Source: Methylorubrum sp. B1-46
GTDB taxonomy: Bacteria; Pseudomonadota; Alphaproteobacteria; Rhizobiales; Beijerinckiaceae
Reading direction: 5' to 3'
Length of the DNA stretch: 64,000 nt
Assembly: GCF_021117295.1 (NCBI RefSeq)
Contig: NZ_CP088247.1
Location: 1,565,001-1,629,000, forward strand
This document shows positions 50,273 to 59,247 of this stretch, in pieces (the stretch's first letter is position 1; every line of letters starts with the position of its first letter). A program made the translations under genes and the position numbers. Under the pieces are notes generated by a model that was given only the letters and a program-made list of their open reading frames with translations, did not search any database and was not told the DNA's origin.

Positions 50273-53200
50273 TCAGACCATGCGCAGGCTCACCCGCGCC
50301 CGGCGGGCGGGACCGGGGCCGGCCAGCGTGCCGATCTGCGCCACCGCGGCATCGATCTCGGTGCGGCGCGTGCCGAAATCCGCGATCTCGTCGGCGCTCG
50401 CGTAGAGGACGCTCGTCGTGGCGGCGCTCAGGCTGCGCAGGGTGCGTCCATCCTCGGCGAGGATGTCGAGGCGGTAGGCCTCCCTCTCCTCGCCGAGCGG
50501 CACGTCGGCCGGCTCCCAGGCATCGGCGTCACGCCGCGCCCGTTGGGCCCAGTCGAAGCGGATGCCCTCGGCCATGCGCCGGCCCCGCAGATGGACCGGG
50601 CTCAACGGCACGAAGGCGGTCAGATCGGCCGTGGCGGCGAAGCCGACGAAGGCGGGGTCGGCCGGGTCGCGCTCGGCCGGGCCGACGCGGTAGAGGAAGC
50701 GGCGGCCGGCCTCGTCGAGCCGGTCGACCAGCGGCCGGACGGCCCCGTCGTCGAGGCGCACGATCAGGCTGCCCGCCCCTGCCGGCCGGCCCGCGGCCGC
50801 CTCGCTGCCAGCCAGTTCCCGGAGCAGGCCGGAGAGCCGCCATGTTGCGGCTCCGATCAGCTCGGCTCGCGCCGCGGACAGGATCTCGACCGCCCCGTCG
50901 GCGCCGGTCACGGCGAACAGGTTTCCGCCCGCCAGCGCCGCCGCTTCGCCGATCGCGCTCAAACCCTCCGCGTGGCGCAGGGTGACATCGAGGCGGGCGG
51001 TGCGGTCGAAGCGCCAGAGCGGGCCCGGCGCCAGCGAGGTCAGCGTGCGGCCGAGACAGGCCGGATGGTCGAGGGTGCGGTGGAGCGCAAACGGCGCCCC
51101 CTCGCCGGCCGCGCGCCAGACCGCGACCGCGCCGGGCCAGGGATCGGCGGAGACTGCGAGATAGGAGAGCGGCACCGGATCGCCCCGCTCCACCGGCAGG
51201 ACCAGCGGCACGGCGAAGACCGGCCCCGGCACCGCCGGCGGTGTCCGGCCGGCCCGCGCAACCGGCGCGGGCGGTGCGGGATCGGGCCGGGGCAGCGGCA
51301 CGGCCCGGCTCTCGATCCGGCGCCCCGAGGGGACATCGTCGATACGGGTGATCCGGTGGAGCGCGTCGCGGGTCTCACCCGGCAGGGCCACGAGGTCTCC
51401 GGGCTCCAGATCGATCCGGCGCGGGCTCACGTTGAAGGTGGCCGTGTCGCGGCCCGCGAGCGCCGCGTCGAGGACGGCTTCCGCCAGCGCCTGCGCGGCC
51501 TCGCGCCGGGTGACGACGGCCGCCTCGACGCGCGCCTCCTGCCGCCGCGCTCCGGCCGGGCGCGCAGCTGACACGGTGGCGCGGCGATAATCCGGACTCT
51601 CGCCGTCGGAGAAGCCGACCGCGACGGAACGCGGCAGCTCGCTCTCCTGCCCCCGCACCCGGCGCAGGGAGGCCGCCTCGCCCTCGCCGAGAACCAACTC
51701 GCCCGCCTCCAGCGGGACGGGAGCGCTCATGCGCCCGTCGCGGATCCGCAACGTGCCGGCCGAGACCGCGACGTCGAGGCCGAACAACCGGGCGAGCGGT
51801 TCCAGCGCCTCGCGGGCGGACAGCGGCCTGTCGAGCACGGCGCCGTCGAGGAAACCGGCGGCGTCGATGTCGAGGCTCGCGTCGATGCCGAGATCGGTGA
51901 GGATCGCCGCGATCAGCCGATCGAGTTCGACCCCCTCGATCCGGCCGGTGATCCAGTGGCCGAGCGCCCAGTTGTCGCCATCCGCCCACACAGTGGTGAA
52001 GTCGGGGAAGGCCGGAAAGGGCCGCGCATCCCAGGCCCAGACAGAGATGCCGTTGGCCGGGATCATCCCGGCGCCATAGACCGACGAAATCGGATTGTGA
52101 GCCGGCTCAAAACCCTCCGCCGCGGCATCGAAGCGTGTCAGGATCGCGTCGAGGCCGCGGGTTTGGATCAGGTCGTCGCGGGTGCCACGGGAGAAGGGCG
52201 GGCGGGCGTCCTCCGACGATTTCGGATCGGGGAAGACGTTCGGTCCGTTGGTGCCGCGGTCGACCGCCGGAATGCCGATCTCTGTGAGCCAGATCGGCTT
52301 CCCCTTCGGCACCCAGGCGGTCGGCCCGGTCTCGACGCTCCCCTCGCGCTCGACATGCGGGTTCGACCACCACGCGACGAGATCCTTGGCGCGGTAGATC
52401 CACGGCTGACCGTGGGCGCCGTCGGTGATCGGCGTGCGGCGCTGCGCGAGACGGTCCTCGGGGCTCGCATAATACCAGTCGAAGGCCTCGCCCGCGCCGA
52501 GGCGGGATTTGAGATAGGCGCGGTCGTAGAGGCTCGTGGCCTCGGCCGCGTCGCGGTGGTCCGGGCCGTCGCGCCAGTCCGAGAGCGGCGGGTAGTAGTC
52601 GATGCCGACCGCCGCGACCGCCGGGTCGGCGAAGAGCGGATCGAGGGGAAAGCGCACCGAGGCGCCGCCCTCGCGGACATGAGCGCCGTACTCGGTCCAG
52701 TCGGCGGCGTAGACGAGGCTCACGCCCTCGCCGAGGCGGGCGCGAACCTCGGCGGCGAGGCGGCGAAACCCCGCGACCGCCGGGTAGGTGCTGCCCGGTC
52801 CGCGCACCCGCGTGAGGCCGACGAACTCGCTGCCGAGGATGAAGCCGGCGAGCGGCGCTCCCGCCGCTGCCCAGCCGGTGGCAAGGCCGGCATAGTGCAG
52901 GATCATCGCCCGGTAGCCCTGCGGTCCCTCGAAGAAGGACGCCACCTGATCGACCGCGGCGGCGGTGCTGTCCGGGCTGCCGGGCCGGTCGGGGGCGGGG
53001 TCGCAGGTGATGCGCCCGCGCCAGGGATAGGCAGCTTGCGTCTCGCCGGGCCGGTACGGGTCCGGCAGGGCATTGCCCGCCGGCACATCCATCATCACGA
53101 AGGGATAGAGCACCACCGCGAGTCCACGGCGGGTCAGCTCCGCCACCAGCCGCCCGAGCCCGGCATCGGACGGCGTGCCGCCATAGGCCGCCGTGCCGCT

Positions 53201-54181
53201 GTCCTGTGAGACGGCCCGCGCCGCGGCGCGGCTCAGCCCGGCGACGGACCATGGTTCGCCGGTCGTCGCCTTTGCCGTCGAATCGACCCGCGGGGTCACG
53301 GTGCAATGCCCGGCGCGCAGATCGTCGCCGAACCAGCTCGTCACCACCGAGACCCGTTCGAGCCGCGGGCACAGGGCCTGGAGCGCGTCGAGAGAGGCGA
53401 TGACGTCGCTCGCTCCCTGGAACTGGATCCGATTAGCCAGCTTTGTAGCGCCGAACCCCGCATCCTCGCTGACGGCGAGGGGGTCGAGGCCGAACTCGGT
53501 GGAGCCGGGGATCAGGCAGACCGCGCGGATCTTAGCGGCCAGCCCCGCGACCGGGCGGATCACTTCGAAGGCGAATTGCGGGATGCGGTTGCCGAAGGCG
53601 GCGAGCGGCAGCCGCTCGAACACGATGTAGGCGAGCCCCCGATAGGCCGGCGCGTTGTCCGCGCCCTCCTTGGCGACGATGAGCGGGTCGGGCGCCTGCA
53701 TCGCCGAGCCGGTATGAACCCGGACGTTGAGCGTCGTCAGGTCGAGCTCGCTGCCATCGGCCCAGACCCGGCGCACGAGGGCGATCTCGCCGACGCAGAG
53801 CCCGACCGCGAGATTGATGAAGGTGCTGTAGGTGGTGCGCACCGTCTTCTGCCCGCCCGATCCCCCTTTCGAGCCGGAGGTGGAGCGCTCCACTTTGGTG
53901 TTAGCGACCTCGAGCGGACGCGTCGCCCAGATCAGGGTGCCGCCGATGCGGGCGCGGCCGTAGACGCGGGGTACCGGCGCGCCCTCGGTGGAGGCGAGGC
54001 CGCCGAGCTCGGAGAGCCGCGGCCCCTCGACGAAGCGCGGGCTCGTGCCGGTGCCGAACAGGGCATCGTCGAGCGCCGCGCCCCCGGCCGCGCCGGCCAC
54101 GCGCCCGATCATCCCGCCAATGGGACCGCCGAGCGCGTTGCCGACCGCCTCGCCGGCGGTTTGCAGGACGAGCGTGGTCAT
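50273..54181 (-). CDS. GTA large tail-tip protein (g15/megatron type)
   Basis: 1302 aa, in line with RcGTA g15. The N-terminus (GEAVGNALGGPIGGMIGRVA) is the tip-assembly region. A TIM-barrel, glycoside-hydrolase-like domain lies at about residues 400-800 (HYAGLATGWAAAG, VGIDYYPPLSDWRDG, IWLTEIGIPAVDRG). A phage_tail_3-like part follows at about 830-1000 (LARLFGLDVAVSAGTLRIRD). The C-terminus holds fibronectin-like and carbohydrate-binding parts. It forms the tail tip that crosses the recipient envelope. Confidence 0.93.
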   Translation of the reverse strand: MTTLVLQTAGEAVGNALGGPIGGMIGRVAGAAGGAALDDALFGTGTSPRFVEGPRLSELGGLASTEGAPVPRVYGRARIGGTLIWATRPLEVANTKVERSTSGSKGGSGGQKTVRTTYSTFINLAVGLCVGEIALVRRVWADGSELDLTTLNVRVHTGSAMQAPDPLIVAKEGADNAPAYRGLAYIVFERLPLAAFGNRIPQFAFEVIRPVAGLAAKIRAVCLIPGSTEFGLDPLAVSEDAGFGATKLANRIQFQGASDVIASLDALQALCPRLERVSVVTSWFGDDLRAGHCTVTPRVDSTAKATTGEPWSVAGLSRAAARAVSQDSGTAAYGGTPSDAGLGRLVAELTRRGLAVVLYPFVMMDVPAGNALPDPYRPGETQAAYPWRGRITCDPAPDRPGSPDSTAAAVDQVASFFEGPQGYRAMILHYAGLATGWAAAGAPLAGFILGSEFVGLTRVRGPGSTYPAVAGFRRLAAEVRARLGEGVSLVYAADWTEYGAHVREGGASVRFPLDPLFADPAVAAVGIDYYPPLSDWRDGPDHRDAAEATSLYDRAYLKSRLGAGEAFDWYYASPEDRLAQRRTPITDGAHGQPWIYRAKDLVAWWSNPHVEREGSVETGPTAWVPKGKPIWLTEIGIPAVDRGTNGPNVFPDPKSSEDARPPFSRGTRDDLIQTRGLDAILTRFDAAAEGFEPAHNPISSVYGAGMIPANGISVWAWDARPFPAFPDFTTVWADGDNWALGHWITGRIEGVELDRLIAAILTDLGIDASLDIDAAGFLDGAVLDRPLSAREALEPLARLFGLDVAVSAGTLRIRDGRMSAPVPLEAGELVLGEGEAASLRRVRGQESELPRSVAVGFSDGESPDYRRATVSAARPAGARRQEARVEAAVVTRREAAQALAEAVLDAALAGRDTATFNVSPRRIDLEPGDLVALPGETRDALHRITRIDDVPSGRRIESRAVPLPRPDPAPPAPVARAGRTPPAVPGPVFAVPLVLPVERGDPVPLSYLAVSADPWPGAVAVWRAAGEGAPFALHRTLDHPACLGRTLTSLAPGPLWRFDRTARLDVTLRHAEGLSAIGEAAALAGGNLFAVTGADGAVEILSAARAELIGAATWRLSGLLRELAGSEAAAGRPAGAGSLIVRLDDGAVRPLVDRLDEAGRRFLYRVGPAERDPADPAFVGFAATADLTAFVPLSPVHLRGRRMAEGIRFDWAQRARRDADAWEPADVPLGEEREAYRLDILAEDGRTLRSLSAATTSVLYASADEIADFGTRRTEIDAAVAQIGTLAGPGPARRARVSLRMV

Positions 54182-54209
54182 GGCGGGCCTCCGGCAGGCG
54201 CGAGAATCA

Positions 54210-54674
54210 TTAGGGCGGATCAGGAAAGCGGAAGGCGTGGGCGAGGTGGCGCCGCCACCAGGGCGTCAGTGCAACTTCGGTTACCGATGCCCCGTCATGG
54301 GCATGGATCATCGCCTCCGGGCCCGTGGCGATCGCACAGTGCTTTGCCGGCAAATGTGCGCGGAAGGCGAAGAGTAGGAGGTCCCCGGCGTGCGGCCGAT
54401 AGGCCGTCAGCGGTTCCGCGATCGACACGAGGTGCCGGCGCGCCGCGTCGAGCAGCGGGTCGCTGCCGGCAAGTACCGATTCGGCCCAAGAGGCGGCGTA
54501 GGGCGGGGCCTTTTCCGGTTCGGGGCCGAGTACCCCGCGCCAGACCCCACGCAACAGGCCGAGGCAGTCGCAGCCGACGCCTTTCAGCGAGGCTTGATGC
54601 CGATACGGTGTTCCGGCCCAGGCGCGGGCCTCCGCCACGATCCGCTCGGGCAGCGAGGATGCATCCTCATCCAT
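54210..54674 (-). CDS. GTA NlpC/P60 cell-wall peptidase (g14)
   Basis: 154 aa. NlpC/P60 fold with catalytic Cys in GVGCDCLGLLRGVW (residue about 34), His in PEAMIHAHDGASV (about 125) and a conserved HAGDLLLF segment (about 95). It cuts peptide bridges in peptidoglycan at the tail tip during entry. It sits between g13 and g15. Confidence 0.92.
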   Translation of the reverse strand: MDEDASSLPERIVAEARAWAGTPYRHQASLKGVGCDCLGLLRGVWRGVLGPEPEKAPPYAASWAESVLAGSDPLLDAARRHLVSIAEPLTAYRPHAGDLLLFAFRAHLPAKHCAIATGPEAMIHAHDGASVTEVALTPWWRRHLAHAFRFPDPP

Positions 54675-54681
54675 GACCGCC

Positions 54682-55575
54682 TCACCGGAACAAGCTGGAG
54701 CCGTCGAGGCGGGCTCCGGTCTCGGGACCGGCGCGCAGCACGAAATCGTTGCCGGGCATGTGGGGAAACCCTTGGAAGTTGAGGGTGTTGGCGAACTTCC
54801 CGCGGCAGGCGGCGAAGCTCTTGTCGCAACCGGCGACGAGGGTGAAGGCGTCGCCCGGTGCGCTCGGACGCGGCGGCGGGTCCCACAGGTCGAGGCTCAC
54901 GCTCTCTCCGTCGCGGTGGTGGAAGCGGAGGTCGGCGGCCTGTCCGGCATGGGCGCCCGTCTCCCATGTGAGGCGCCCGCCGGAGAACCAGCCCGTGGGA
55001 AAGCTCCCGCTCAGCGCGACGGCGAGCCGGCCGGGCTCGGGTACGGCCCGCACCGTGCCGGCGGTGCGGAAGCGCGGATCGCTCAGATCGACACGGCAGC
55101 GGGCGTCGCCGAGATCGGCGTCACAGGCGGCGCGGTAGCTGCGCCCCACCGTGACATCGAGGCGGTGCATCAGCCCGCGCAGCTCGGCCACGAAAGCGCC
55201 GCCCTCCCGGCGGATCTCGCCCAAGGTCGCCACGTCGAGGAGCAGGCGCGCCTCGGGCTCGGCCCAATCGACCAGCCAGGTCTCGACCCTGGCCCCGTCA
55301 TAGAGCCCGGCCGCCACGTCGGCCTCGGTGATCCCGGCCGAGGTCAGGGCGCCGGCCACCTCGCCGCCGCCGACGGCAAAGCCGAGTTCCGCGCTCGCCT
55401 CGGCCGCCTCCAGCCCGCTGCGGGCAGCGTAGGTCACACCGCCGAGGATGAGATCGCGGTCGTGGTCGGTGAAGCCGAGGACGAGGCCGTCGCGGCGACG
55501 CAGGGCCCAACAGCGGCAGAGCGTCGTGGCGCCGCCCTCCAGGCGGGCGGCGAGGCGGGGCGGGACGGCGCGCAT
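54682..55575 (-). CDS. GTA tail-tip hub protein (g13, DUF2163)
   Basis: 297 aa from the ATG at MRAVPP; GGGA 7 bases before. The DUF2163 signature covers the first 170 residues (LCRCWALRRRDGLVLGFTDH, then YRAACDADLGDARCRVDLSD). The C-terminal DUF2163/phage_BR0599-like part ends at CDKSFAACRGKFANTLNFQG, with cysteines that in RcGTA g13 bind an iron-sulfur cluster. It forms the baseplate hub. Confidence 0.92.
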   Translation of the reverse strand: MRAVPPRLAARLEGGATTLCRCWALRRRDGLVLGFTDHDRDLILGGVTYAARSGLEAAEASAELGFAVGGGEVAGALTSAGITEADVAAGLYDGARVETWLVDWAEPEARLLLDVATLGEIRREGGAFVAELRGLMHRLDVTVGRSYRAACDADLGDARCRVDLSDPRFRTAGTVRAVPEPGRLAVALSGSFPTGWFSGGRLTWETGAHAGQAADLRFHHRDGESVSLDLWDPPPRPSAPGDAFTLVAGCDKSFAACRGKFANTLNFQGFPHMPGNDFVLRAGPETGARLDGSSLFR

Positions 55576-55586
55576 CGGCTTTCCCT

Positions 55587-56228
55587 TCAAGGCACGATTT
55601 CGATCAGCGGGATCCGCGGCACCTCGCCGGCGGTGAAGGCGGCGAGATCGACGGTGAGTTCGTCGGTGTCGAAGCGGACGGGCACGTCGAACTCGAAGCC
55701 GGCCGTGACGGCGGCGCCCACCGGCGGCACCGCGTCCACGGCGAAGGTGAGCTGCCCCGTCGCCGGATTGACGGAAACCGTCCTGGCGGCCACCTCGACG
55801 CCGTTCACGGCCACGCGCACGCTGCCGGCCACCGGCTTGGCAATCGTCCGGCGGTAGGCCTCCGGCCCGCTTCCGTAGGTCTTGGTGAGCCCGAAGACGC
55901 GGGTCGTGCCGTCGCCGGTGCCGATCCGCTGGTCGGTCGGTGTCGGCGTCCGCGAGGGCGGGTCGGAGCGGTGATCGACCCGGTCGCGGTAGCGGAACCC
56001 GTAGAGCCGCCCGCGCCGCTCCTCGAAGAAGCCGAGCACCGCATGCAGCGCGTCGAGGGTGCGGATGCCGAGCCCGGCATCGTAGCGGCGTCGCGAATCC
56101 GCCCAGCGGCTGTTGCGGTGCTCGCGGCCCGACGCCAGCGTGACGATCTCGGTGCGCCGCACCGGCCCGCCGCTGCCGCGCAACGCGACGTCGAGCGGAA
56201 AGCGGACTTCGTGGAAGTCGGATGGCAT
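55587..56228 (-). CDS. GTA distal tail protein (g12, DUF2460)
   Basis: 213 aa. DUF2460 throughout: FHEVRFPLDVALRGSGGPVR, then GIRTLDALHAVLGFFEERRG, YGFRYRDRVDHRS and a C-terminal EVPRIPLIEIVP. It joins the tail tube to the tip hub. 62 bases separate it from the tape-measure gene upstream and 11 bases from g13 downstream. Confidence 0.93.
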   Translation of the reverse strand: MPSDFHEVRFPLDVALRGSGGPVRRTEIVTLASGREHRNSRWADSRRRYDAGLGIRTLDALHAVLGFFEERRGRLYGFRYRDRVDHRSDPPSRTPTPTDQRIGTGDGTTRVFGLTKTYGSGPEAYRRTIAKPVAGSVRVAVNGVEVAARTVSVNPATGQLTFAVDAVPPVGAAVTAGFEFDVPVRFDTDELTVDLAAFTAGEVPRIPLIEIVP

Positions 56229-56290
56229 CGCGGTGCTCCTCAGAGCGCTCGTCGACCGCGGGCGACGGCGCGGGCGAGGCGGGCGGCGAC

Positions 56291-56863
56291 CTAGGCCTCG
56301 GAGCGGCGAAAGCCCTCGATATCGGGCGTGGCGATGTTGACGGTGACGGAAACCGGCCGCTCGGCCCCGCCGGCAGCGACCCCGAGGCGGCCGTCGCTGC
56401 CGCGCCGGAGCGGCAAGATCGCTTCCGGCCCGGCCTCGCCCATCAGGCCGGTGCCGCCCTCCGGGCCGGCAAGCGGAAAATAGGTCGGCGCCGCGACGAC
56501 GCCGCCGGCCGCGAAGGGGCGCACCCGCCCGCCCCCGAGAACGCCACCGAGGCGGAACGGCACGATCCGTCCGTCGGCAACGAGGCCGCCGCTAGCCAGC
56601 GCCGTGGTGCCGGCACCGGAGGCCGCGCTCAGCAGGCCGTTGACGAGGCTCGTCACGCCCGTCTTCACGGGCGCGAGCGCCGCCTTGACCGCGACGTTGG
56701 AGAGCTTGCTCGCCAGCGAGGCCAGCACCCCGTCGAGCTGGCGCCCGGCATTGAGGTTCCGGTCGAAAGCCGAGGACAGGGTCTGGCCGAAGCGCTGGGC
56801 CAGACGGTCGAGGGTTTCGAGCTGCCTGGCGCGCTCGGTCGTGCCGCGGTCGCCGTCTGACAT
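56291..56863 (-). CDS. GTA short tape-measure protein (g11)
   Basis: 190 aa, much shorter than phage tape measures but close to the RcGTA g11 length of about 220. N-terminal helical part (residues 8-90, with RARQLETLDRLAQRFGQTLS) leads to a Gly/Ala-rich core and the tip segment GEAGPEAILPLRRGSDGRLG, typical of tape-measure ends. It sets tail length and is probably injected. Its ATG overlaps the stop of the small g10.1-like gene. Confidence 0.88.
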   Translation of the reverse strand: MSDGDRGTTERARQLETLDRLAQRFGQTLSSAFDRNLNAGRQLDGVLASLASKLSNVAVKAALAPVKTGVTSLVNGLLSAASGAGTTALASGGLVADGRIVPFRLGGVLGGGRVRPFAAGGVVAAPTYFPLAGPEGGTGLMGEAGPEAILPLRRGSDGRLGVAAGGAERPVSVTVNIATPDIEGFRRSEA

Positions 56864-57027
56864 CAGAGAACCCCCGGATCGGGATGGGCGGCGAGCAGCC
56901 GGTCGAGATCGGCCCGGCTCGGCGCGTCGGGCGCCGGACGGATCAGGCCGGACGCGGCGGCGAGTTCGCGGGGTGTGGCCGCCCAGAGGTCGCGCGGGCG
57001 CCAGCGCAGGGTCGAAAGACCGAGCAT
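56863..57027 (-). CDS. GTA small tail-assembly chaperone (g10.1 type)
   Basis: 54 aa, MLGLSTLRWRPRDLWAATPR, then ELAAASGLIRPAPDAP and a C-terminal LLAAHPDPGVL. The WxPxxxWxATPRELAAA pattern is that of the small phage protein TIGR02216 encoded between g10 and g11 of GTAs. Its stop overlaps the ATG of g11 (TGATG). A GTG 6 bases upstream, or a start in the frame at PWDTVL, is possible. Confidence 0.85.
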   Translation of the reverse strand: MLGLSTLRWRPRDLWAATPRELAAASGLIRPAPDAPSRADLDRLLAAHPDPGVL

Positions 57028-57089
57028 CAGCACCGTATCCCACGGGAAGGCGGAGACGGGCGTCTCCGGCGCGTGACCTCCCGTGAGGA

Positions 57090-57422
57090 TTAAGGGTCCG
57101 CGGGCGGCGCCGCGCCGAAGGCCGCGACCAGCGCCTCGCCGAGCGCGGCGGTCACGGCCGCCAGTCCGCCGTCGAGCGGCAGGCGGGCAACCGCCTCGTC
57201 GTCGAGGACGTGGCCGCCGCCGCGCAGCGCCGCGCCGAGCAGCGCGATCACGTCGCGGGCCGCGAGCCGGCCGTCGGCGAAGCGCTCGGCAAGGCCCACG
57301 AGATCACCCGCGCCGAGTGCGTCCTCCAGTTCGGCCAGCGCGCCCAGGGTGAGGCAGAGCGTGTAGCGCTCGTGGCCTAAGGTCAGCGGCACCTCGCCGC
57401 GTCGGCGGTTGGCCATGCTCAC
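57090..57422 (-). CDS. GTA tail tube assembly protein (g10)
   Basis: 110 aa. GTA-gp10 family: ANRRRGEVPLTLGHERYTLC, then LCLTLGALAELEDALGAGDL and FADGRLAARDVIALLGAALRG. A start at GTG overlaps the stop of g9 (GTGA); an ATG 6 bases later is the alternative. It acts as a tail chaperone between the major tail and tape-measure proteins. Confidence 0.9.
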   Translation of the reverse strand: MSMANRRRGEVPLTLGHERYTLCLTLGALAELEDALGAGDLVGLAERFADGRLAARDVIALLGAALRGGGHVLDDEAVARLPLDGGLAAVTAALGEALVAAFGAAPPADP

Positions 57423-57829
57423 GCCCCCGTAAAGCTCAAGGGTCCAGCGGAATCGAGGGCGATGTCGAAGGTGACCTCACCCGCATGCTCGCCGCGGTAC
57501 TCAAGGCTGGTGATCTGGAACAGGCCCTCGATCGTGCCGAAATCGGGGACCACGATCTGGAACAGCTCGATCACGCCGTCGAAGAACGTCTGGCGCAGGC
57601 GTGCGTCGGAGGCCTCGTCGCGGAACACACCGGAGCCCGCGACCGCGGCGCGGCGCACCCCTGCACCGGCCAGCAGCTCACGCCAGCGGCCGGCGGAATC
57701 AGCGTTGGTGACGTCCACCGTCTCGGCATTGAAGGCGAGCTGCCGGGCGCGCAGGCCCGCCACCGCGACGAAGCCGTCGGCCCCGTGACTGACTCGGACC
57801 AGGAGGTCCCTGCCCTTCTGTGCGCCCAT
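57419..57829 (-). CDS. GTA major tail protein (g9)
   Basis: 136 aa, of the TP901-1 major tail family: KGRDLLVRVSHGADGFVAVA, then TVDVTNADSAGRWRELLAGA, FEQ-like RQTFFDGVIELFQIVVPDFG and a C-terminal FQITSLEYRGEHAGEVTFD. It polymerises into the tail tube. Confidence 0.92.
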   Translation of the reverse strand: MGAQKGRDLLVRVSHGADGFVAVAGLRARQLAFNAETVDVTNADSAGRWRELLAGAGVRRAAVAGSGVFRDEASDARLRQTFFDGVIELFQIVVPDFGTIEGLFQITSLEYRGEHAGEVTFDIALDSAGPLSFTGA

Positions 57830-57858
57830 GCTCGCGGCTCCGCTGTTCTCGGGGAAAG

Positions 57859-58278
57859 TCAGGCGGCGACTTCGGTCACCGCCTCGAAGGAGAGGGTCGC
57901 CCGCGCTTCGCCGGTGCGCTCGTCGCGGAGAGCGGCGAGGCTCTTGAGGCGCAGGAAGACGAGGACGTGGCCGCTCAAGACGAGGTCGGCCTCATCGAGG
58001 CGGCCGGCGATGTGCTCGGCCACCTCCAGGGCGGAGCGGGCCGAGCCCGGCTTGGCGAAAACGGTGAGGGCGAAGGCGTGGCGGTGGCGCCGGGCGCCCT
58101 CGACCGAGTCGTCGCTGGCCTCGCTCGGTCCGAACACCGCGTAGACCGGGGCGGCGCCCCGCGGCGGCTCGTCGTAGAGCCGCAGGCGACCGCCCATCAG
58201 CGCGGCCAGCGGCGCATCGCCGGCAAGGCGGGCGAGAAGGCCGGCCCGCAGCGCCAGCAGAGGGCTCGATCGCGTCAC
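57859..58278 (-). CDS. GTA tail terminator protein (g8, DUF3168)
   Basis: 139 aa, DUF3168 family: LLALRAGLLARLAGDAPLAA, then GGRLRLYDEPPRGAAPVYAV and HAFALTVFAKPGSARSALEV with the C-terminal VLVFLRLKSLAALRDE. It closes the head-proximal end of the tail. It overlaps g7 by 4 bases. Confidence 0.9.
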   Translation of the reverse strand: MTRSSPLLALRAGLLARLAGDAPLAALMGGRLRLYDEPPRGAAPVYAVFGPSEASDDSVEGARRHRHAFALTVFAKPGSARSALEVAEHIAGRLDEADLVLSGHVLVFLRLKSLAALRDERTGEARATLSFEAVTEVAA

Positions 58279-58616
58279 GGCACCGACTCCTCGATCATCT
58301 CCTCGACCTCGCAGACCAGATCGCGGCGGCGCCCGTCAGGGTCGGCGGCGGCGCGGATCGCGAAGCGGCGCGCCCCGTCGGCGAGGCGCATCGACGGGGT
58401 GACGCCGGGGCGGTAGCGCAGGCTGGCCCGATAGAGGCCCGGCCGGTCGTCGCGCCCGCCGCGGGATGCGCCGACGCCGCCGAGCGCTTCCAGCGATCCC
58501 CACAGAACCGGCCCGGCGACGTAGCGCCGGAGCCGGCCGCCGAATCCGTCGGGCTCATCCACGGGGAGTTCGAGCACGAGGCGGCGTCGCCGCGCGCCGA
58601 GCGGTCTGTGCGTCAT
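58275..58616 (-). CDS. GTA head-tail adaptor / stopper (g7)
   Basis: 113 aa from MTHRPLGARRRRL. It matches the phage head-tail adaptor family: LVLELPVDEPDGFGGRLRRY, then VLWGSLEALGGVGASRGGRD and the closing SMRLADGARRFAIRAAAD. It sits between the connector and tail terminator. Confidence 0.88.
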   Translation of the reverse strand: MTHRPLGARRRRLVLELPVDEPDGFGGRLRRYVAGPVLWGSLEALGGVGASRGGRDDRPGLYRASLRYRPGVTPSMRLADGARRFAIRAAADPDGRRRDLVCEVEEMIEESVP

Positions 58617-58638
58617 AATCGGCCTCAGAGGTTCGGGG

Positions 58639-59214
58639 TCAGAGCCGCATCCGGCGGCAGGCGGCGGCGAGGCCCGCCGCCTCCGGCGGCAGCGGCCGGG
58701 GCGCGCACTCGCGGCCCGCATCGCCGCGGTTCTCAAACCAATCCGCGACCGTCAGGCGCAGGGCCTGGACCAGGGGCTCGGGGACCGACGGTCCCTCGCC
58801 GCCGCAGCCGGCGCTCACCTCGACCAGCGCCGAGGCTGCGCCGAGCGGCGGCAGGTCCGGCCCGAACAGGAGACAGGGTGCCTCCCAAGGGTCGGGCCCG
58901 ATCCGGATCGGTCCCGGCTCGATCGCGACGAGGGTCCCGCCCGCATCAACCCGCCCGGCGCGCAGCACGGCGACGAGGGGGCTCAGCGGCAGCGGCAGCA
59001 GACCGAGCTGGGGCCAGGCCGCCAGCACCACCCGGAAGCGGGCGGACCGCAACAGCCGACGGGTGGCCGCCTCGACCGCCGCCCGCGCCGCAGGGATCAG
59101 GCGGGCGATCAGGGCATCCTCGGCGGTCTCATCGGAGGAGAGCCGGAGATGGCCGCGCATCTCGGCCACGCTCACCGGCTCGACGCCGGTCTCCTCGACG
59201 CGTATCGGGATCAT
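58639..59214 (-). CDS. GTA head-tail connector (g6)
   Basis: 191 aa, the gp6-like connector family: IRVEETGVEPVSVAEMRGHL, then LIARLIPAARAAVEAATRRL and the C-terminal LRLTVADWFENRGDAG. Its start lies 33 bases from the divergent trypsin gene at 59248, so transcription from the capsid side has to pass through 1.8 kb of antisense protease genes to reach it, unless a separate promoter exists. Confidence 0.9.
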   Translation of the reverse strand: MIPIRVEETGVEPVSVAEMRGHLRLSSDETAEDALIARLIPAARAAVEAATRRLLRSARFRVVLAAWPQLGLLPLPLSPLVAVLRAGRVDAGGTLVAIEPGPIRIGPDPWEAPCLLFGPDLPPLGAASALVEVSAGCGGEGPSVPEPLVQALRLTVADWFENRGDAGRECAPRPLPPEAAGLAAACRRMRL

Positions 59215-59247
59215 GCCAGTCTCTCCTGAAAGCGTTCCTCGCCCTCG